A model generated the notes under the pieces. The model searched no databases. It saw only the letters and a program-made list of their open reading frames with translations, and was not told the origin of the DNA. A stretch of 9,673 bases of DNA from an uncultured Collinsella sp. (GTDB lineage Bacteria; Actinomycetota; Coriobacteriia; Coriobacteriales; Coriobacteriaceae). The stretch is from NCBI GenBank assembly GCA_900543025.1, contig UQPP01000054.1, positions 1 through 9,673 of the forward strand. Reading direction: 5' to 3'. Shown piece by piece: positions 1-7,100 of this stretch. Numbering within the stretch: the first letter of the stretch is position 1; each line of letters begins with the position of its first letter. A program made the position numbers and the translations under genes.

Positions 1-1679
1 TTGGAGGACGGGAACTCGATAAAGGGTTTGTCGCCGTCCTTGTACTTGAGCGTGGTCGCCTTCTTGAGCACGCGGTCCGTCATCTTCTTAAGGTAGCCAT
101 CGCGCGAGAGCATGATGGTCACCGGGTACTCCTCGACCTCGGGCTCCAAGCTTACCTCGATAACCTCATGGGGCTCGATCCTGCCCGTGCGACGCGGCAT
201 CACATATTTCTTGTTGACCGCGGCCAGCTCGTCGCTGATGACCTTCTTGATGTTCTCCTCGCTGGAGAGGATCTTCTCAAGCTCGGCAATCTCGCTCTCA
301 AGCTTGGCGATGTCCTTGGTGCGGTTGAGGATGTACTCCTCGTTAATGTTGCGGAGCTTGAGCTCGGCAACAAACTCGGCCTGGGTCTCGTCGATGTCGA
401 AACCCTTCATAAGGTTGGGCACGACCTCGGCTTCAAGCTTGGTGCCACGGATGATGGCGATGGCCTTGTCGATGTCGAGCAAGATTGCCTCGAGGCCGTG
501 CAGCAGGTGCAGGCGCTCGGACTTTTTGCCCAGGTCAAAGTTAATGCGGCGACGCGTGGACTCAATACGCCATTTGACCCACTCGTGCAGAATCTGGCGC
601 ACGCCCATAACACGGGGATAGCCGTCGACGAGCACGTTGAAGTTGCACGAGAACGAATCCTGCAGCGTGGTCGAGCGATAGAGCTTGGCCATGAGCTTGT
701 CGGGGTCGACGCCGCGCTTAAGGTCGATGGCGATGCGCAGGCCCGAAAGATCGGTCTCGTCGCGGATGTCGGCAATCTCCTTGACCTTGCCCTCCTTGGA
801 GAGCTTGACGATGCGCTCGATGATGACATCGGTCTTGGTGGTGTAGGGGATCTCGTAGACCTCGATGATGCGCTCTTCGGGAATCCAGCGCCAGCGGGAA
901 CGGATCTGGAAGCTGCCAAGACCGGTCTCGATGATCTTCTCCATCTCCTCGCGGCGGTAGATGATCTCGCCGCCGGTCGAGAAGTCGGGCATGGGCATAT
1001 ACTCGAGCAGGTCGCAGTCGGGATCCTGCAGGTAATGCATGGTGGCGGTGCAGACCTCGTTGAGGTTGAAACCGCAGATGTCGGACGCCATGGCGACGCC
1101 GATGCCTTTGTTGGCCGAAACCAGAATATTGGGGAACGTGGTGGGCAGCAGGCGCGGCTCCTTCATGGCGCCGTCGTAGCTGTCGACGAAGTCGACCGGG
1201 TCCTTGTCGATGTCCTTGAAGATCTCGGCGCTGATGGGGGAGAGCTTGGCCTCGGTGTAACGCGAGGCGGCGTAGCTCAGGTCGCCCGAATAGTACTTGC
1301 CAAAGTTGCCCTTCGACTCCACGAAGGGCGCAAGCAGCGCTTCGTTGCCCGTCGCCAGGCGCACCATCGTCTCGTAGATCGCGGCATCGCCGTGCGGGTT
1401 GAGCTTCATGGTCTGGCCCACGATGTTGGCGCTCTTCTGGCGCTCGCCCTTGAGCAGACCCATCTTGTACATGGTGTAGAGCAGCTTGCGGTGCGAGGGC
1501 TTAAAGCCGTCGATCTCGGGGAATGCTCGCGAGACGTTGACGCTCATGGCGTAGGGCATGTAGTTGACCTCGAGCGTCTGCGTGATCGGCTGGTCGGTGA
1601 CCTCGGAGTGCAGGCCGATGACGTTCTCGGCGTTGACCTGCTTTTTCTTTGGCTGGTTCTTCGTCTTCTTCTTTGCCAC
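1..1679 (-). CDS. parC: Type IIA topoisomerase subunit A (topoisomerase IV ParC / GyrA-like), C-terminus off the left edge
   Basis: DNA-cleaving and rejoining subunit of a cytoplasmic type II topoisomerase; it acts with the ParE-like product encoded just upstream. 559 complete codons are visible, covering the winged-helix/tower/coiled-coil core and the first strands of the C-terminal DNA-wrapping domain. Seen: GFKPSHRKLLYTM (58-70, family GLKPVHRxxLYxM), NPHGDAAIYETMVR (94-107, quinolone pocket), GNFG (124-127), the active-site AASRYTE with catalytic Tyr141 after Arg140, PNILVSANKGIGVAMA (gate region), PDFSTGGEI, and the coiled-coil arm ending in PRRTGRI. The start is GTG at 1677-1679 with a good ribosome binding site; an in-frame TAA lies seven codons further upstream. 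The N-terminus is Lys-rich (about 15 residues). The gene follows parE after 45 nt, so the two are probably co-transcribed. At the quinolone serine position it has Ala99. It could be named a second gyrase; the GyrA-box that would decide lies outside the window. Confidence 0.93.
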   Translation of the reverse strand, partial: MAKKKTKNQPKKKQVNAENVIGLHSEVTDQPITQTLEVNYMPYAMSVNVSRAFPEIDGFKPSHRKLLYTMYKMGLLKGERQKSANIVGQTMKLNPHGDAAIYETMVRLATGNEALLAPFVESKGNFGKYYSGDLSYAASRYTEAKLSPISAEIFKDIDKDPVDFVDSYDGAMKEPRLLPTTFPNILVSANKGIGVAMASDICGFNLNEVCTATMHYLQDPDCDLLEYMPMPDFSTGGEIIYRREEMEKIIETGLGSFQIRSRWRWIPEERIIEVYEIPYTTKTDVIIERIVKLSKEGKVKEIADIRDETDLSGLRIAIDLKRGVDPDKLMAKLYRSTTLQDSFSCNFNVLVDGYPRVMGVRQILHEWVKWRIESTRRRINFDLGKKSERLHLLHGLEAILLDIDKAIAIIRGTKLEAEVVPNLMKGFDIDETQAEFVAELKLRNINEEYILNRTKDIAKLESEIAELEKILSSEENIKKVISDELAAVNKKYVMPRRTGRIEPHEVIEVSLEPEVEEYPVTIMLSRDGYLKKMTDRVLKKATTLKYKDGDKPFIEFPSS

Positions 1680-1684
1680 GATTT

Positions 1685-1688
1685 CCTC
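1685..1688 (-). promoter_or_regulatory. Ribosome binding site of parC-like gene
   Basis: On the minus strand AAGAGGAAATC precedes GTG, placing GAGG five nt from the start codon. This supports the GTG start over the first internal ATG (codon 41), which would cut into the conserved core. Confidence 0.7.
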
Positions 1689-1724
1689 TTGAACTTCTTA
1701 TGGGCCGTCGTTATCGATTTGCTG

Positions 1725-3722
1725 CTATTGCAGGTCCAGCTGGTCCAGATATTCCTTGCCGTGCTCGGAGATATGGCGCTTGCGGCCCGCTTCGTCGTTG
1801 CCCAGCAACAGGTTAAACATGGTCTCCATCTTGGTGACGTCCTCGGGCTCCACCTTGATCAGGCGACGCGTCTCGGGGTTCATGGTGGTGAGCCACATCA
1901 TGTCCGGGTCGTTCTCGCCAAGACCCTTGGAGCGGTTGATGGAGCACTTTTGGTCGCCAATCTCCTTGAGGATGCCGTTCTTCTCGAGCTCGGTGTAGGC
2001 AAAGTAGGTCTTCTCTTTGCAGTTGATCTCGTAGAGCGGCGACTCGGCGATATACACGTAACCCTCGTCGATAAGTGTGGGCACCAGGCGGTAAAGCATG
2101 GTGAGCACGAGCGTGCGGATGTGGTAACCGTCGACGTCGGCGTCCGTACAGATGATGACCTTGTTCCAGTTGAGGTTGTCCAGGTCAAAGGCACCAAGGT
2201 TTTTGATGCGCTTGTCCTTGATCTCCACACCGCAGCCCAGCACGCGCATAAGGTCCATGATGATGTCGGACTTAAAGATGCGCGGGTAGTCCTCTTTCAG
2301 GCAGTTGAGGATCTTACCGCGGACGGGCATAACGCCCTGGAACTCGGCATCGCGCGAGGTGCGAATGGCGCCTGCTGCCGAGTCGCCCTCTACGATGTAG
2401 ATCTCGCGACGGTTCTTGTCCTTGGAGCGGCAGTCGATGAACTTCTGCACGCGGTTGGCCATGTCGGTCTTCTGCTGCAGGTTGGTCTTGATGCTCTGAC
2501 GCGTCTTCTCGGCGTTCTCGCGCGAGCGCTTGTTGATGAGCACCTGCTCCATGATCTTGTTGGCGGCGTCTTTGTTCTCGATCAGGTAAGTCGAGAGGCG
2601 CTCCTTAAAGAAGGCCGTCATAGCCTGCTGGATAAAGCGGTTGTTGATGGCCTTCTTGGTCTGGTTTTCGTAGGACGTCTGGGTGGAGAAGCAGTTGGTC
2701 ACCAGCACCAGGCAGTCCTGGACGTCCTGCCATTTGATGCCACTCTCGTTTTTGTTGTACTTGCCCTGTTGCTTAATGTAGGCATCGATGGCGCTGGTCA
2801 GAGCACTACGGGCGGCCTTTTCGGGTGAACCGCCGTTCTCGAGCCACGATGAGTTGTGGTAGTACTCCTGCATCATGAAAGTGCGCGAGAAGCACATGCA
2901 CGCGGTAATTTTTACGTTGTAATCGGGCAGGTCCTCGCGATCGCGACCGCGACGATCGGCCTCGATAAAGAAGGGCTCGGTGAGGTAGTCGGTACCGACC
3001 TTCTCGAGCACGTAGTCCTCGATGCCCTTTGGATAGCAAAAATCCTCTTCGGTAAACTCGCCGTCGTCGCCCTCAATACGCAGGCGGAAGGTCACGTTGG
3101 CGTTGACCACGGCTTGGCGGCGCATGGTCTCGCGATACCAATCGTGGGGGATGCTGATGGAGGTAAAGACCTCAAGATCGGGGCGCCATTTGATGGTGGT
3201 GCCGGTACGGTCCTCGTCGCTGGGCTCAATCTCGAGTGCCTTCTTTTTGGCACCGACGACCTTGCCCTTCTTAAAGTGCAGGGAGTACTTGTTGCCGTCG
3301 CGCCAAACCGTGACGTCCATGTATTCGGAGGCGTACTGGGTCGCGCAGGAGCCCAGGCCGTTGGTGCCGAGCGAGAAGTCGTAGTCGCCGCCCTGGTTAT
3401 TGTTGTATTTGCCGCCGGCGTAGAGCTCGCAAAAGACGAGTTCCCAGTTAAAGCGCTTCTCGGAGGGGTTCCAGTCGAGCGGGCAGCCGCGGCCGTTGTC
3501 CTCTACCTGAATGGAACCATCGCGAAAGGCGGTAAGGGTGATGAGCTTGCCGTAGCCCTGGCGCGCCTCGTCAACGGCGTTGGACAGGATCTCGAAGGCG
3601 GCATGCGCGCAGCCGTCGAGTCCGTCCGAGCCAAAGATGACGGCGGGGCGCAGGCGTACGCGCTCCTCGTCCTTGAGCTGGCGGATACTGTCGTTACCAT
3701 AGTTTGCGGTGTTTTTTGCCAT
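1725..3722 (-). CDS. parE: Type IIA topoisomerase subunit B (topoisomerase IV ParE / GyrB-like ATPase)
   Basis: ATPase subunit of the type II topoisomerase; ATP binding closes the N-gate that captures the transported duplex. 665 residues, the short form without the large insert of enterobacterial GyrB. Seen: GHKL ATPase motifs FEILSNAVDEA (43-53; Glu44 and Asn48 match E. coli GyrB Glu42 and Asn46), DNGRGCP (75-81; usual DNGRGIP), GGKY (103-106) and GTNGLG (119-124); the transducer QTK loop (354-356); TOPRIM EGDSAAG (445-451), PVRGKILN, the metal-binding TDADVDG (Asp527, Asp529, Asp531); and RSKGLGEN (597-604). All catalytic residues are present, so it should be active. It starts YGNDSI...LRPAVIFGSDGLDG, the divergent ParE/GyrB type I associate with Clostridia and Coriobacteriia, which usually coexists with a canonical GyrB elsewhere. 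It is the first gene of the operon, with the parC-like gene 45 nt downstream. The upstream region carries a LexA-type box. Confidence 0.95.
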   Translation of the reverse strand: MAKNTANYGNDSIRQLKDEERVRLRPAVIFGSDGLDGCAHAAFEILSNAVDEARQGYGKLITLTAFRDGSIQVEDNGRGCPLDWNPSEKRFNWELVFCELYAGGKYNNNQGGDYDFSLGTNGLGSCATQYASEYMDVTVWRDGNKYSLHFKKGKVVGAKKKALEIEPSDEDRTGTTIKWRPDLEVFTSISIPHDWYRETMRRQAVVNANVTFRLRIEGDDGEFTEEDFCYPKGIEDYVLEKVGTDYLTEPFFIEADRRGRDREDLPDYNVKITACMCFSRTFMMQEYYHNSSWLENGGSPEKAARSALTSAIDAYIKQQGKYNKNESGIKWQDVQDCLVLVTNCFSTQTSYENQTKKAINNRFIQQAMTAFFKERLSTYLIENKDAANKIMEQVLINKRSRENAEKTRQSIKTNLQQKTDMANRVQKFIDCRSKDKNRREIYIVEGDSAAGAIRTSRDAEFQGVMPVRGKILNCLKEDYPRIFKSDIIMDLMRVLGCGVEIKDKRIKNLGAFDLDNLNWNKVIICTDADVDGYHIRTLVLTMLYRLVPTLIDEGYVYIAESPLYEINCKEKTYFAYTELEKNGILKEIGDQKCSINRSKGLGENDPDMMWLTTMNPETRRLIKVEPEDVTKMETMFNLLLGNDEAGRKRHISEHGKEYLDQLDLQ

Positions 3723-3727
3723 ACTCG

Positions 3728-3745
3728 CTCTCTCGGTGCTCCTTT
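3728..3745 (-). promoter_or_regulatory. Ribosome binding region of parE-like gene, unusual spacing
   Basis: The best Shine-Dalgarno match on the minus strand, AAAGGAG (3739-3745), ends 16 nt before the ATG, further than usual. A weaker GAGAGAG (3728-3734) lies five nt from the ATG. No ATG, GTG or TTG in frame sits at the normal distance from AAAGGAG, so the ATG at 3720-3722 remains the best start; which element is used is unclear. Confidence 0.45.
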
Positions 3746-3776
3746 GCTGCGTTTAAGTCATATAGATAGTCAAGGT

Positions 3777-3805
3777 AGCATAGCCCAGCCCACAGGCGAT
3801 TCCAA
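3777..3805 (-). promoter_or_regulatory. Candidate sigma-70-type promoter for the parE-parC operon
   Basis: On the minus strand a -35 TTGGAA (3800-3805) and a -10 TATGCT (3777-3782) are separated by exactly 17 nt; each hexamer matches consensus at four of six positions. Transcription would begin near 3770, giving a leader of about 48 nt. The LexA-type box lies about 17 bp upstream of the -35. This is a pattern match only; a nearby TTGACT at about 3768-3773 has no well-spaced -10. Confidence 0.35.
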
Positions 3806-3816
3806 CCAACACGAAA

Positions 3817-3847
3817 TCCATCGAACAATCGTTCGGAGTTCGATGGA
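3817..3847. repeat. 10-bp perfect inverted repeat enclosing the LexA box
   Basis: TCCATCGAAC (3817-3826) and GTTCGATGGA (3838-3847) are exact reverse complements around an 11-nt centre. The inner CGAAC can pair either with the near GTTCG (4-nt loop) or with the far one (11-nt loop), so the site has two mutually exclusive dyads. There is no T-run on either side, so it is not a normal terminator. Confidence 0.75.
3822..3835. promoter_or_regulatory. LexA (SOS) box, CGAAC-AATC-GTTCG
   Basis: The 14-mer has two perfect 5-bp half-sites, CGAAC and GTTCG, around a 4-nt centre; with flanks it reads TCGAAC-N4-GTTCGG. This is the LexA/DinR operator form known from Bacillus subtilis (CGAAC-N4-GTTCG) and mycobacteria (TCGAAC-N4-GTTCGA). 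A third half-site GTTCG follows two nt later (3838-3842). It lies 100 bp upstream of parE and 73 bp upstream of a plus-strand small ORF, so it could control either. I saw no other copy in the window. Binding by the host LexA is inferred. Confidence 0.6.
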
Positions 3848-3854
3848 GATTCGT

Positions 3855-3891
3855 TTACTCGGACAAAACCGAGTCGGCTCTGTCCGAGTAA
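3855..3891. repeat. 11-bp perfect inverted repeat upstream of parE and the small ORF
   Basis: TTACTCGGACA (3855-3865) and TGTCCGAGTAA (3881-3891) are exact reverse complements with a 15-nt loop. The left arm can alternatively pair with CCGAGT (3869-3874) in the loop. There is no T-run on either strand. In a plus-strand transcript the hairpin would end four nt before the putative ribosome binding site of the small ORF; it could also be an operator dyad. Confidence 0.75.
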
Positions 3892-3907
3892 GTTTGAAGG
3901 CGGCCGA

Positions 3908-4024
3908 ATGCGTCTTGCTGCGTTTGCGGTTGGATACGCTGTCGAAGACATGTCGTGCGGATTGTTGGCGAAAAGACGCCGTGCCAAGCTCGAGGCAGAA
4001 CTCGACTCCCCTGATGATATCTAA
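3908..4024 (+). CDS. Candidate 38-residue small protein, possibly SOS-linked
   Basis: Not recognised. The frame begins MRLAAFAVGYAVEDMSCG, with a short apolar N-terminal stretch (residues 3-12) too short and too charged for a clear membrane span. It continues with a basic patch AKRRRAK and ends in an acidic tail LDSPDDI. In favour of a gene: GAAGG (3896-3900) seven nt before the ATG, a stop only eight nt before a strong hairpin followed by TTTT on this strand, and a LexA-type box 73 bp upstream. Against: the length, no recognised family, no convincing promoter, and roughly balanced third-position GC, below that of the neighbouring genes. It would be divergent from parE and convergent with the surface protein gene. 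Minus-strand frames over the same bases look less protein-like. A chance ORF is quite possible. Confidence 0.35.
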   Translation: MRLAAFAVGYAVEDMSCGLLAKRRRAKLEAELDSPDDI

Positions 4025-4032
4025 TGCGAAAT

Positions 4033-4062
4033 GGGCTGGCTCTGGGTATCCAGAACCAGCCC
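4033..4062. terminator. Strong hairpin, probably a bidirectional terminator
   Basis: Arms of 13 nt (4033-4045 and 4050-4062) close a 4-nt loop. Read on the minus strand every position pairs, with one G-U wobble, and ATTT follows; this fits the end of the surface protein gene, whose stop is about 53 nt upstream. Read on the plus strand there is one C-A mismatch but a better tail, CTTTTGG, and it lies eight nt after the stop of the small plus-strand ORF. It also insulates the topoisomerase operon from upstream transcription. Confidence 0.75.
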
Positions 4063-4079
4063 CTTTTGGTGTTCGATGA

Positions 4080-4090
4080 GCCGAGTCGGC
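4080..4090. repeat. Short dyad GCCGAGTCGGC; core repeated at 3869-3878
   Basis: A 5+1+5 perfect dyad between the surface gene stop and the terminator. The ten bases CCGAGTCGGC recur at 3869-3878, and the GTTCGATG that precedes it (4071-4078) recurs at 3838-3845, so two short blocks are shared between the two places with different spacing. Function unknown. Confidence 0.4.
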
Positions 4091-4114
4091 GTCTCTCACA
4101 AAAGTAACTAGGAG

Positions 4115-7100
4115 CTAGCGAGACCTATCCGAATTGACCTCATTGGCGGTGTCTTTTTCGAGCGCCGTGCGGCGGGCGCTGTAGGCGATGAGGCCGGCGC
4201 CTGCCGCGGCGAGTGCTGTAGCGGCTGCCGTAAGGGGAGCATTGACATCGCCCGTGCCAGCGAGCGCGCCCGCTTTTCCGGAGCGCTTGTTATTGCCGTG
4301 GTCCTTGCCACTGCCGGAGCTGCTTCCGCCGGAGCCGCCGCCCTTGTCAGTACCGCCGCCACTCGAGCCACCATCGCCGTCTGCTGTCATCGGGGCGTCG
4401 TGAAGTCCTATCGTATCCGCGCTGCCGCATACGCCGACCTGAACTTCCGAGCGTTCGCATGCCGCGTCGGGCACATGAAGCTCGTGCAGCACGGCACCCA
4501 GCGCCGAGTTTGCGCCCGGTCGAATTTCCTCGAGCGTTACGGGATCGAGCGCCACCAGATTACGCGCCTTCGCATACAGCGTTACGCGTTTGCCCACTTC
4601 GTCGCTCCAACTCTCGGGGATGGCGAAGCTCATGCGGAACTGTGCCGTGCAACCTGGTGCCAGCACGGCGTTGCCACTGTCGGCTACCAGTGGGTGCGTT
4701 GCAAAACGTGCGCCCAGCGTCTCGAGCGCGTACTTCACGTGTGTCATGTCGTTGGCCGAAGCGTCCTCGGCAAGCTCTGGATCGTAGATCGATGCCATGC
4801 GTGTGTTCGCTCCGAATCCGATGGATGCGCTGGAGAACGGCTGGCTGGAGCCCTCTCGGTACAGATCGATCGTGCCGGCGGTCAGCAAGGTGTTGCCGTC
4901 GTTTCGCACCGTGACCATGAAGGATTCGCCTGCTGCTCCAGGCACCACCGCGCCCGAGGTAGCGACTGCGCCCGTCGGAGTGGCACACGCCACCAAGGGC
5001 ACTTCGATGCCGTGCAGCTCTGCCTCGCTCTTCTCCGCGCTCACAATGTGCGTGGCGAGCGCGGAGAGCATGCTCCCCGACGTCAAAAATGTCGTTATCT
5101 GATCGACGGGATGGTCCAGCTCGCACATCACGAACGGCTCCGTAAACAGATCGCCTGCCAAGGTGCTGGCGAAGATGCGGAAGTGCTTGCCCATCACTGC
5201 TACCGGGTTGCCTTCTTCGTCGTAGGTTTGTCCCACCTTACCATCGGTGTTCTCTACATAGAGCACGCACCTGCCGTTGTTGCTTACGCTGAACGATGCC
5301 GGGCCGCAGCCTGCGGCACCCACGGGCTGCGTTGCAAATACCGATGCGCCTCGCGTCCAAGTAATATGCTGCAGTTGCTCGTTGACGGTAGCCAAAAAGC
5401 CCGTGTGCTGCGGCCACGGCACCGCGTGGGGTACTGTGGCATCTGGCGACATAACGCCCCAGCCCGCAATGGACTGGCCGATCACGGCGTACGATGCACA
5501 GCCACAACCGCCTGCGGTCTCGTATGCAACGGGCACCACCATTTTGCCGTTGATATTCTCGGGCGCGCCGAGCTCGATGCTCGACGGTGCCTGCGGAAAG
5601 CGGAGAACTTGGCGGAACGTCAGGCTGTCGCCCGAAACGTCCGACCACAGGGTAAAGCACTCGAGCGCAACCTCGGCCTCGCTGCCGAGCGCCTTTTCTG
5701 CGGTGGTTCCGCGGCGGTGGAGGTAGGCGCCCGACAGGCGCCCGTTGACAAGTGTCTTGCCCACCGTGATGCGTGGGCACTGCAGGCAATGGTAGCCATC
5801 CTCCTGAAGGCGGCCGCGCGAGATGCTGTGCCACGACGTGTGCGATACCACGCGAACTCCGTCGCTGCTTATGCGCAGGCGCACAACGGACAGTATGCCG
5901 GCTGTGCTTGCCATATCGAAAAGGGTGTCGTCGCCGGCGGGGCGCTCGCCCGAGACCAGCAGCACGTAGGCGTCCTGGTTTCCTCTTCCGTCCGTATATT
6001 CCACTACGTCGAAGTCGTAATCGTATATGCTGTCGCGCTCCACGTCGCCCTCGCCAAACCCAAGGGGAAAGTCCACAGGCGTGGGAGCGGACCACGTTCC
6101 GTTTGCCTTTGTGTGTACCACCAGGCGCGAGCGACCATTGTCGCCGTAGCGCACCGAGGCGATACGGAACAGGCATTCTACGCCGGCAATCATTGCCAGC
6201 TTCATGTGGGCTTCGCTGAGCACGCCAGCAAACAGCACGTTGTCGCTCGAGGGCTTGATGCCGCCGCGCTCGTCCTCCGACACGCCGGCAGAATCGGCGT
6301 TCGGGTCGGCAACGGTGTTCGTTGCCTGACCGATGTAGGTGTACTCATACATCGGCGCGGCGTTTTCGTCGTTCTCTATCAGTGCATGGACGAAATGGTC
6401 GATCTGTCCCGTGTCGTCGCTTTCTGCATCCGCCTCGAGCTCAATGCGCGTGACCGCCCGGTCCCAATCGCGCACGACAGGCGCGGCGTTTACGGCAGTG
6501 GCCTTAACCTCGGCGCGTGCGAGCAGTTCGGCGTTGGTGACGATGGTGGCCGATGCGATAAATTGCGGCACACCACCCGCCTCGGCGTTGCCGGCCGAGC
6601 CGAAGCAGGCATCCAGCGTATAAGGCGTATCTCCATCCAATGCGAGCTCAGAGCGCTGGAGCACATACTGGTCGCCATTGTTCACCGACATATTCCACGA
6701 ATCGATGAGTGTGGGCCACGACCCCGACCAAGCCTTGGTGGTCCACTTGAACATTACGAACTGGAGTATTACATCGACATCGACGTCTGCACCTACACGC
6801 AGTCGCGGAAGCTGGTGTCCATTTGCCTTTTCGTACCCAATGAACAGCGTGAGGGATGCGGCGCCACGCACGGCAGACGAAGCGACGCCTGCAACGCCGG
6901 CGCCAAAGGTGACGGCAAGCCCGATCTGGATGGTGAACGAGCCCGACGTGTTTGAATAGTCGAGCGAAATGTTTTTAAAAAACGCCGCGCCGCTGCCGTG
7001 CGTGTGGGCACCCACGGCGAGCGCCAGTTTTGCCAGCACCCAGGGGTTGACGTTTAGGAAAAATGGCACCGGTCCTAGGGTAAACTGCTCGGTCCAATTG

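Noticed and set aside
168..2828. 886-codon plus-strand open frame opposite the topoisomerase genes
   Set aside because: It spans two well-conserved minus-strand genes including their intergenic gap; the Val/Leu/Asp/His-rich translation is the typical antisense shadow of GC-rich codon bias and shows no domain.
3855..3891. Inverted repeat as an intrinsic terminator
   Set aside because: Neither strand has a T-run after the stem.
3694..4099. Minus-strand frames of 97 and 109 codons in the intergenic region
   Set aside because: They overlap the parE start, its predicted promoter and the inverted repeats, have no good ribosome binding site, and their composition is not protein-like.
4298..6955. 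885-codon plus-strand open frame opposite the surface protein
   Set aside because: Antisense shadow; Arg/Cys/His-rich translation without motifs, while the minus-strand frame has a signal peptide, domains and a sorting signal.
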